Shown here one piece after another: positions 52,390 through 58,668 of a stretch of 64,000 nucleotides of DNA. The translations under genes were made by a program, and so were the position numbers. The notes under the pieces were generated by a model, which worked only from the letters and a program-made list of their open reading frames with translations, made no database searches and was not told the origin of the DNA. Numbering within the stretch: the stretch's first letter is position 1; each line of letters begins with the position of its first letter. The stretch covers positions 1-64,000 of the forward strand of contig NZ_JBIGHX010000012.1 of NCBI RefSeq assembly GCF_043555885.1, read 5' to 3'. Source of the stretch: Pelomonas lactea. GTDB taxonomy: Bacteria > Pseudomonadota > Gammaproteobacteria > Burkholderiales > Burkholderiaceae_C.

Positions 52390-52633
52390 CCGTGCCGGGA
52401 TTTCGCCCCGGCGGGCGACCTACTTTCTGGGCCGCCAGAAAGTAGGCAAAGAGCTCCCCCCGACCGCACCGCCCGCAGCAAAGCTGCGGGTGCCCTGCGC
52501 TGCTCAGGCCTTGAGGGCTCGCGCAGAACTCGCTTCGCTACGCTGCGCTCAGACAGCTGCGCGAAGTCAGTGGTCGAAGTGCGCTGCGCGCACGCCCTCA
52601 AGGCCTTCCGCTGCTCGGCGGTGCTAAAGGGGG
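52390..52633 (+). repeat. Long inverted-repeat pair, left arm
   Basis: About 245 bp. It begins with GCCGTGCCGGGATTTCGCCC and CGGGCGACCTACTTTCT, holds a perfect hairpin CTACTTTCTGG / CCAGAAAGTAG at 52420-52445, then GAACTCGCTTCGCTACGCTG and GCGCGAAGTCAGT, and ends CTCGGCGGTGCTAAAGGGGG. Each block recurs in the same order on the other strand in the right arm. Confidence 0.85.
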
Positions 52634-52685
52634 CATACCAAACAGCCGGCGTCAGCCGGCTTCCGGGTTTGGCTGTTGGCTGCTC

Positions 52686-52932
52686 GGGGTCCCCCCTTCT
52701 AAACCGCCGAGAAGCGCAGAAGCCCAGGGCGCGCGCGTAGCGCGCTTCAAGAACTGACTTCGCGCCGCCTGTTTGAGCAGAGCGTAGCGGCGCGAGTTCG
52801 GCGCGGCCCTGGGCTTCGAGCATCGCAGGGAACCCACCCGCAGGGTGGGCGGTTTTGCAGGGGCGCTTTCTTTGCCTACTTTCTTGTGCGCACAAGAAAG
52901 TAGGTCGCCCGCCGGGGCGAACTCCCGGCATG
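52686..52932 (-). repeat. Long inverted-repeat pair, right arm
   Basis: Read on the minus strand it repeats the left arm with divergence: CGGGCGACCTACTTTCTT, a perfect 30-bp palindrome at 52875-52904 (arm CCTACTTTCTTGTGC), GAACTCGCGCCGCTACGCTC, GGCGCGAAGTCAGT, CTCGGCGGTTTAGAAGGGGG. The 52 bp between the arms contain a further imperfect dyad (AACAGCC with GGCTGTT). No coding potential is credible from 52354 to 52972. Confidence 0.85.
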
Positions 52933-52972
52933 GGCCTGACCACCAAACCAAAACACAGAGAAAGCAACCACC

Positions 52973-55012
52973 TCATGGCTTCTTCCCCTTCAACCCCGGC
53001 ACCGGGAAGCACACCATCAGGAACGGCAGCCAGCGGAAGATCAGGTCCAGCAGCGTCGCGATGACGATGAGCAGGATGAACGCGACGATCGTGATGATCG
53101 GGATCGACAGCGAGCAGATCGTGCCGAAATTGCTGCCCGGCTCGGGCTTGGCGCAGGGCGCCATCTCGCCGACGTCCAGGTCCTTGTGGAAGGGCCAGGG
53201 CAGCACCGACAGCACCAGGTCGCCGAAGCCCAGCCGGCGCACACGCTTCATCTGGCCGCACAGCAGGTCACTCATGATGAAGGCGCTGTTCTTGCCGTAC
53301 TTGCGCAGCCCGCCGGGCGAGGTGTCGAACGGCAGCGCGATGCGGAGGGGGCGCAGCGGCGCATCGGTGTCGAAGAAGCCCGCCAGCTCGAAGGCCTCGC
53401 TGGGGTCGGACATGACGGCCGGATGCAGCGGCCCGCAGTCGCAGCGCTGGTGCACGAAGCGCAGCACGTAGCGCGGCGTGCCGGTGTCGGCCTTCAGCGT
53501 GGCTTCCAGCTCCGCGGCCAGGCGGGCGGCGTCCGGCGCCTGGGCCGAGGCCGCGCCCACGGTGCCGGCGGCCACGGCTTCGTCGATGGCGGCGGCCACG
53601 GCGACGTACAGCGACTCCAGCCGGCGCTGCGCCCGCTCCTGCTCGCGCTGCGCGTGGTCGCTGCGCCAGCGCTGCTGTTCGCGGGCGTCCGCGGGCGGCA
53701 CCTGCGGCGGCAGGGGGGCGGAACCCGGCGGCGGGTCCACCTCGGGCCAGGGGTTGAACGGGCCGGCCAGCGGCCGGGTCGCATCGTTCGGCGCGGTGGC
53801 GACCACCAGCGGGAAGCTGAACGGCGCCCAGCCGGGGCCGCGCGGGAACGGCTGCTCGGTGGCGTCCAGGTCGCGGCTCACGCCGGGCTGGGCGATGGCC
53901 ACCAGCGCCTGGCGCAGGTTGACCACCGCGGTGCTCGAGATCACCTTCACGTCGGTCGACAGCACGGCACTCACGGCGGCGCGCTCCGCCGGGCCCCAGA
54001 CCGCGCCGGCTAACAGGGTGAGCAGCGCCTGCGCCTTCTCCCCCGGCGCCGAGCCGCTGGACAGCCCGGCATGCACGTCGGGCAGCGTGGCGGCCAGCCA
54101 TTCCTGCATGTCCTGCAGCAGCCGCCAGCTGGACTCCTGCAGCTGGTCGTTCAGCACGGGCAGCGCCTTGGCGGCATCGGCATCGCGGACGGACTGCTTG
54201 TCGTCCCAGGGCTTGTCCACCTGCTTGGAGCCGGCGGCCTCGCGTGCGGTGCGGGCGCGCTCGATGAGGCCCTGCCACGGCGCGATGAGCTTCATGCGGG
54301 CCAGCGCCTTCAGCCCGTCCGCCGGCCCGGGCGGCGTGGGCGGGGCCAGCGGCGCGAAGCGGAAGTCGTCATGCCGCGCCGCCGGCACGAGGCCGGCCAG
54401 CAGCTTGCGCGGGTGGCCGTCGGGCGCGGTGTAGGTGAGCGGGAAGACGGGCAGCCATTCCTCGCCCGGCAGCGGCTGGCCGGCCGCGGCCACCGGGTGC
54501 CAGCGGCCGGGCTGGCCCGGCGTCTTCACGAAGGCGGCCTCGCCGCCGTTGGGCAACAGCCGGCGCAGCAGCATGCCGCTCTTGTCGCCGCCGGTCGTCA
54601 CGCGGGTCGGCAGGCCGGGTAGCTCGCAGACGAGGTGCGCCGCGGCGACATAGAAGCGCTGGTGCACGGGCTGGAAGAGCTTGAGCGGCAGCACGGGCGC
54701 GGGCATTGGCGTGGGGGCGGGGGCGGGCACGGTGCGCTTGAAGCCCAGCAGCCCGCGCCGGCGGGCCAGCGCGCGCGCCGGCGCCGAGGTCGGCGCGGCG
54801 AGTGCCGGGGCTGGCGTGGGTTCGCCCAACCGCTGCCAGGACTCGGGCCGCGCGACGAGGCTGGGCAGCGTCTGCGGCGCATCGGCCAGCAGGGCCAGCA
54901 GCCGGTCCATGAAATCGTCGCTGTCGAAGCGAAGCAACGTGGGGACGGCGTTCACCGGCGCCGCCACGAAGCTCTGGCCACCCACCCACCGCAGAACATG
55001 CTGCGCGCTCAT
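52973..55012 (-). CDS. eCIS-cluster protein with C-terminal membrane segment (candidate anchor)
   Basis: 679 residues from the ATG at 55012. The N-terminal 80 residues resemble a small folded cap (LRWVGGQSFVAAPVNAVPTL). A Pro/Ala linker is followed by a mixed domain with FVKTPGQPGRWHP and a helical charged region around 430-530. Residues about 550-628 have a conserved-looking Cys/His block (FVHQRCDCGPLHPAVMSDPS, KYGKNSAFIMSDLLCGQMKR). The last 45 residues are strongly hydrophobic: SLSIPIITIVAFILLIVIAT, then LLDLIFRWLPFLMVCFPV and a basic GLKGKKP end. I do not know a function. The terminal helix or hairpin could tether the particle to a membrane. Confidence 0.7.
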   Translation of the reverse strand: MSAQHVLRWVGGQSFVAAPVNAVPTLLRFDSDDFMDRLLALLADAPQTLPSLVARPESWQRLGEPTPAPALAAPTSAPARALARRRGLLGFKRTVPAPAPTPMPAPVLPLKLFQPVHQRFYVAAAHLVCELPGLPTRVTTGGDKSGMLLRRLLPNGGEAAFVKTPGQPGRWHPVAAAGQPLPGEEWLPVFPLTYTAPDGHPRKLLAGLVPAARHDDFRFAPLAPPTPPGPADGLKALARMKLIAPWQGLIERARTAREAAGSKQVDKPWDDKQSVRDADAAKALPVLNDQLQESSWRLLQDMQEWLAATLPDVHAGLSSGSAPGEKAQALLTLLAGAVWGPAERAAVSAVLSTDVKVISSTAVVNLRQALVAIAQPGVSRDLDATEQPFPRGPGWAPFSFPLVVATAPNDATRPLAGPFNPWPEVDPPPGSAPLPPQVPPADAREQQRWRSDHAQREQERAQRRLESLYVAVAAAIDEAVAAGTVGAASAQAPDAARLAAELEATLKADTGTPRYVLRFVHQRCDCGPLHPAVMSDPSEAFELAGFFDTDAPLRPLRIALPFDTSPGGLRKYGKNSAFIMSDLLCGQMKRVRRLGFGDLVLSVLPWPFHKDLDVGEMAPCAKPEPGSNFGTICSLSIPIITIVAFILLIVIATLLDLIFRWLPFLMVCFPVPGLKGKKP

Positions 55013-55150
55013 AGGATGTTCCCCGTCAAACTGCCGGCACCCCGCCCGCCGAATACGGCGGGCACCCCTCCGAGAGGGGCGGGCCTGGCTTGGGGCGGCC
55101 CGGCGCGGCGGCCCGGCGGTGCGGTGAACCTCCTCATAGGATGTTCCCCG
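55008..55150. repeat. 18-bp direct repeat bracketing a 107-bp insert at the spike/679-residue gene junction
   Basis: CTCATAGGATGTTCCCCG occurs at 55008-55025 and again at 55133-55150. Each copy contains the overlapping TGA and ATG on the minus strand. The insert between them is GC-rich with two hairpins (CCCGCCG/CGGCGGG and CCCCTC/GAGGGG) and no gene. Confidence 0.85.
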
Positions 55151-55850
55151 CACCGGGCGTGTAGGTCGCCGCAATGATGGTGTTGGTGATGACCGTGTCG
55201 GCCTGCACGACGCCCGAGAAGCGCGACATGCCGGCATCCACGGTGACCATGCCGGCCGACACCGCCACCTGGCTGGCGTTGACGGTGACCTTGGCCGACG
55301 CGGTGACGGTGATGCCGCTCGTCTCCAGCTTGATGCTGTTGCCGTTGCTGTCCTCCAGCGTCACGGTGCCGGGGCCGTCCTTCAGCGTCAGCTTGCAGCC
55401 GCCCGGTGTCTCCAGCTGCAGCCGCTCCTGGCCCTGGCTGTCGTCCAGCGTGATGACGACGCCGTTGCGGCTCTTGATGACCTTGTGGTTGTTCTGCGCG
55501 CTGGCCGCCTCGGGCGGCTTGTCCTGGCCGTTCCACAGGCCGCCGACGATGAAGGGCCAGCGCGGGTCGCCGCCCTGGAAGACGATGAGCACCTCGTCGC
55601 CCACCTCGGGCATGAACCAGCTGCCGCGGTCATTGCCCGCGAACAGCGTGGTCATGCGCGCCCAGGCCTCGTAGCGCTGGCCGTCGGCGTCGGGCGCCCA
55701 GGGCAAGGCGATCTTCGCGCGGCCCTGTGCCTCGGGATCGACGATGTCGACGACCTCGGCGACATGGCAGCCGTACCAGCGGCCGCCCCAGCCCTGCGGG
55801 TGGCGGTCGGCATACAGCGCCTCGGCAGGGCTGACGTCGAACAAGCTCAT
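55134..55850 (-). CDS. eCIS spike/baseplate assembly protein V (gp5/VgrG-like)
   Basis: 238 residues from the ATG at 55850. The OB-fold is shown by WYGCHVAEVVDIVDPEAQGR, KIALPWAPDADGQ, NDRGSWFMPEVGDEVLIVFQ and WPFIVGGLWNG, the gpV/VgrG signature. The C-terminal half is a short beta-helix needle (LKDGPGTVTLEDSNGNSIKL, ASAKVTVNASQVAVSAGMVT). It is the central spike that pierces the target membrane. Its start overlaps the hub stop in ATGA form, so hub and spike are separate proteins that together equal VgrG (Afp8 is a fusion). Confidence 0.93.
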   Translation of the reverse strand: MSLFDVSPAEALYADRHPQGWGGRWYGCHVAEVVDIVDPEAQGRAKIALPWAPDADGQRYEAWARMTTLFAGNDRGSWFMPEVGDEVLIVFQGGDPRWPFIVGGLWNGQDKPPEAASAQNNHKVIKSRNGVVITLDDSQGQERLQLETPGGCKLTLKDGPGTVTLEDSNGNSIKLETSGITVTASAKVTVNASQVAVSAGMVTVDAGMSRFSGVVQADTVITNTIIAATYTPGAGNIL

Positions 55851-56926
55851 GCCGCCCTCCCGATCCACGGCCGCTCGGCGACGAACTCGGTGCGCAGGCC
55901 CTCGGCCATGTCGAAGCGGTGCGTCACCTCGGCCAGCGCGTACTTGCCGCTGAACAGCGGCCCCAGCCCCGTCAGCTCGACGCTGGCGCCGCAGCGCAGC
56001 CGCGCGTCGGGCTGCGCCAGGCCGTGGCCCACGACGAAGCGGCGGTTGATCTGCCGCAGCCAGGCCTCGGCCAGTTGCCGCGCCTCGTCGGCCGAGCCCG
56101 GGTGCAGGTGGGCCACGGTGTCGGGCCGCGCGCCGATCTTCTGCTGCAGCAGCGCCGCGCCGGCCTCGCCGTCGCCCGTCTCGCTGCTCAGCACGCTGTC
56201 GGCGCGGGCGGTTTCCTTGATGGCCTGCTTGTCCGCCACGCTCCAGCCGGCCACGCTGAGTTCGGTGCGCTGCAGCGCCAGGTCGGCCCGCACGTCGAAG
56301 CCCATCAGCTTGCCGCCGTAGTCCAGCGACAGCGTCCCGCCACCGCGGCGCCGGCGGGCGGCGAGGTGCAGCGTGCGGCCCTCCAACCACACCTCGGCCT
56401 CGCAGCGGCGTGCCTGCTCGCGCAGGAAGGCCAGGTCGCTCTGGTTGACCTGGGCCAGCAGCGGCAGCGTGGGCGACTCGGCGTCGACCTGCGCCGTCAG
56501 GCCGTGGTCGCTGGCGATGCGCTGGGCGGCGTCGGCCAGCGAGGCCTGGTCGAAGCTGCGGCTGCGGCGCTTCATGCGCAGGTCCTGCAGCTGGTCTTCC
56601 ACCTGCACGACGAGCTGCGCCTCACCCGCGCCGGCCTTGGGGAAGCGGGCCTGCAGCGCCATCACGCGGCCGCTGAACAGCAGGTCCGTGCCCAGCTTGA
56701 TGGCCAGCTGCTTGCCGAACTCCAGGCGGTCCCGGCCGAACAGCGTGTAGCCGGGCGCGTCATCTCGCGTGCCCCAGTTGCCGAAGGCCAGCTGCGCCTG
56801 CGCCAGGCCGTCGATGCGCTCGCGGATCTCCAGCGCGGTCAGCGCGGCGGCCAGGTCGGACGCGACCTGGCCGTTGACCTCCACCGTGGGCCGGCCGCTG
56901 CTGAGGGGGATGGAGACGTCGGGCAT
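55847..56926 (-). CDS. eCIS hub protein (phage late control D/gp27-like)
   Basis: 359 residues from the ATG at 56926, which lies just after repeat copy C. It carries the gpD family pattern: VEVNGQVASDLAAALTALEI at the front, VMALQARFPKAGAGEAQLVV, the QVNQSDLAFLREQARRCEAE motif typical of gp27-like domains, and KYALAEVTHRFDMAEGLRTE near the end. It forms the trimeric hub between the tube and the spike. It is coupled to the spike gene by a 4-bp overlap. Confidence 0.9.
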   Translation of the reverse strand: MPDVSIPLSSGRPTVEVNGQVASDLAAALTALEIRERIDGLAQAQLAFGNWGTRDDAPGYTLFGRDRLEFGKQLAIKLGTDLLFSGRVMALQARFPKAGAGEAQLVVQVEDQLQDLRMKRRSRSFDQASLADAAQRIASDHGLTAQVDAESPTLPLLAQVNQSDLAFLREQARRCEAEVWLEGRTLHLAARRRRGGGTLSLDYGGKLMGFDVRADLALQRTELSVAGWSVADKQAIKETARADSVLSSETGDGEAGAALLQQKIGARPDTVAHLHPGSADEARQLAEAWLRQINRRFVVGHGLAQPDARLRCGASVELTGLGPLFSGKYALAEVTHRFDMAEGLRTEFVAERPWIGRAA

Positions 56927-57086
56927 ATCAGCGCCTGCTCGGCCGCCCGGAAGGCGCTGACGCCCCCTCGGGGGGCTGAGTGCGCGCACACAGCGTCCAG
57001 TGGACGTTGTGTGGCTGACGAAGGACCGGGCCACTGGCCCGGTGCGGCCTGCAAGGCGTCGAACGGAGTGAGCGTGGGGGCTTCAT
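56927..57086 (-). repeat. Dispersed start-codon-abutting repeat, copy C (expanded)
   Basis: The end blocks match copies A and B (CCCCCACGCTCACTCCGTTC at one end; CCGAGCAGGCGCTGAT before the hub ATG at the other). Between them about 75 bp are added, with two more dyads: ACACAGCGTCCA/TGGACGTTGTGT (56988-57012, one mismatch) and CCGGGCCA/TGGCCCGG (57026-57042). Confidence 0.8.
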
Positions 57087-57091
57087 GATTT

Positions 57092-57271
57092 CTAGTGGGC
57101 GAAGGTGCGCAGCTGCAGTTCGCGTGCGGCAGCAGCCATGCGCCGGGCCTGGGCCAGCGTTTCAAGCTCGGGCTCGGCAGCGGGCGCCGCTGCCGGCTGC
57201 CCGGCACCGCCCGGTGCGGCGGGCGGCGCCGGTGCGGGGCTGACTTCGAACTCGTGGATTTCGACGGGCAT
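57092..57271 (-). CDS. Small eCIS protein, DUF5908-like
   Basis: 59 residues: it begins MPVEIHEFEVSPAPAPPAAP, has an Ala/Pro/Gly middle, and ends in a helix (ETLAQARRMAAAARELQLRT). DUF5908 proteins of about 60 residues, starting MPxEI, are found in the same place in many eCIS clusters, between the LysM/tube protein and the hub. The gene is short enough to be missed by length filters. It starts 16 bp after the upstream gene's stop with GAGG in front of the ATG. The function is unknown; a small baseplate or chaperone role is possible. Confidence 0.75.
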   Translation of the reverse strand: MPVEIHEFEVSPAPAPPAAPGGAGQPAAAPAAEPELETLAQARRMAAAARELQLRTFAH

Positions 57272-57287
57272 GGCGGCTCCTCAATGC

Positions 57288-58211
57288 TCAACCGCTGACG
57301 ATGCGGGGCTTGGTGGCCGACAGGTCGATGAGCTGGCCGGCCGGCATCGCTCGCGGGTTCTCGATGCCGTTGGCCAGCGCCACCGCCTGCCAGCCGCCGC
57401 GCTGGAAGGCGGCGCCGGTGCTCAGCCCCAGGCCTGCGCCTACACCCACCGACGCGCCAGCGCCGATGCCGGCGCCCAGGCCTGCCCCCAGCCCAGCACC
57501 TCCGCCGGCGCCAGGGCTGGTGCCCGGCCCGGGCTGCGCCGCACCACCACCACCACCACCCGACGCCGGTGCCGCGCCGGCGGCCTTGGCCGCGTCCTGC
57601 AGCGCCTGCAGCGACTGCCCGCCGCCGGCCGGCCACAGCGGGCGTGCGCCCGTCACCGTGCCGTCGCCGCTGAAGGCGGGCACGAGGATCTCCTGCTGGA
57701 TCATGTTCAGCGTGATGCTGGCGCGCAGCGCCTCGCCCTTGGGCGAGAAGAACTCGATGCTCTCCTCCATGCTCTCGACGATGCCGTCGAACAGGAAGTT
57801 GCCCCACGAGAAGCGCAGCCCCGGCGGCGTGCGCTGCGAGGTGTCACGCGCGCCCGCCGCGGCCGGTTTGGGCTTGATGAAGTACAGCACCTGCGCCGTG
57901 ATGCGGCGTACGTCATCGACGATGAAGGGCGCGCTGGTGGCCGCCGCGACGTCGAACCACAGCTGCACCGCCAGCTTGGTGGTGCCGGTGCCGACAAACT
58001 GGCGCGCGGCGCTGCCCTGGCTCTGGTTGCCGCCTCGTCCACCGCCACCTCCGCCCGACGCGTTCGGCTGCTCCTTGACCTGGTTGGCGTAGGACAGCTT
58101 CAGCGACTCGGGGTTGAACTGCACCGTCAGCGACTTGCCGCCCGGCATCACGTCGCTGAGGTCGTCCTTCAGCTCGATGAGCTTGGCGTGCTGGATTTCG
58201 AGTTCAGGCAT
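57288..58211 (-). CDS. eCIS tube/baseplate protein with C-terminal LysM remnant (Afp7-like)
   Basis: 307 residues. The CIS tube domain covers about 1-175: ELKDDLSDVMPGGKSLTVQF, NPESLKLSYANQVKEQPN, KLAVQLWFDVAAAT and FSWGNFLFDGIVESMEESIE. A Gly-rich loop (residues about 53-62) interrupts it. Residues about 210-262 are a Gly/Ala-repeat linker. The end resembles a LysM half (VALANGIENPRAMPAGQLID). LysM-type gp53 relatives join tube and baseplate. It overlaps the preceding tube-like gene by 8 bp. Confidence 0.85.
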   Translation of the reverse strand: MPELEIQHAKLIELKDDLSDVMPGGKSLTVQFNPESLKLSYANQVKEQPNASGGGGGGRGGNQSQGSAARQFVGTGTTKLAVQLWFDVAAATSAPFIVDDVRRITAQVLYFIKPKPAAAGARDTSQRTPPGLRFSWGNFLFDGIVESMEESIEFFSPKGEALRASITLNMIQQEILVPAFSGDGTVTGARPLWPAGGGQSLQALQDAAKAAGAAPASGGGGGGAAQPGPGTSPGAGGGAGLGAGLGAGIGAGASVGVGAGLGLSTGAAFQRGGWQAVALANGIENPRAMPAGQLIDLSATKPRIVSG

Positions 58212-58668
58212 CGGACTTGTCCTCCCAGCGGAAGGTCTCGTAAGCCACTTGAATTTCCTCGACCGCCACGTTGCCGTCCTTGGCGCTCAGCGTCGGCGCC
58301 TTCAGCTTGATGGGCAGGCAGCGGGACAGCACGAAGCGGCCCCATTCGCTCTTGTCCGCGCGCAGCACGCTGATCGTGATGCCGGCGCGCAGCGCGGGGT
58401 TGGCCAGGCTGCGGTCGAACCATTTCCAGAGGTCGGTACCGCGCGTGACGCCGCGCTTGAGCGTCAGCTGACCGAACTGCACCGGCCCGGCCAGCCGGTG
58501 CACGCGGTTGGGGTTGCCGCCCTCCTTCAGCGTCTTGACCTCCTGGCTGACCTCCAGCCCGTCGCAGTCGGAGAAGGCGGCGTTGGCCAGCGGCTTGCTG
58601 TCGCCGTCGGGCAGGATCTCGACGACGAAATTCAGCGCCGGGAAGGGTTGCCATTGCTGCTCCGGCAT
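58204..58668 (-). CDS. eCIS tail tube protein 2 (Afp5-like)
   Basis: 154 residues from the ATG at 58668, which overlaps the sheath stop by 1 bp (TGATG). It has the gp19-like tube fold: FPALNFVVEILPDGDSKPLA, FSDCDGLEVSQEVKTLKEGG, LTLKRGVTRGTDLWKWFDR and a C-terminal AYETFRWEDK. eCIS operons normally carry a main tube gene and a second one that caps or adapts the tube to the hub; this one lies next to the Afp7-like gene, which fits the adapter role. Confidence 0.9.
   Translation of the reverse strand: MPEQQWQPFPALNFVVEILPDGDSKPLANAAFSDCDGLEVSQEVKTLKEGGNPNRVHRLAGPVQFGQLTLKRGVTRGTDLWKWFDRSLANPALRAGITISVLRADKSEWGRFVLSRCLPIKLKAPTLSAKDGNVAVEEIQVAYETFRWEDKSDA

Noticed and set aside
52350..53261. A 303-codon frame running through the long inverted-repeat pair.
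   Set aside because: It spans both repeat arms and the ends of two genes, has no domain, and its composition follows the repeat.
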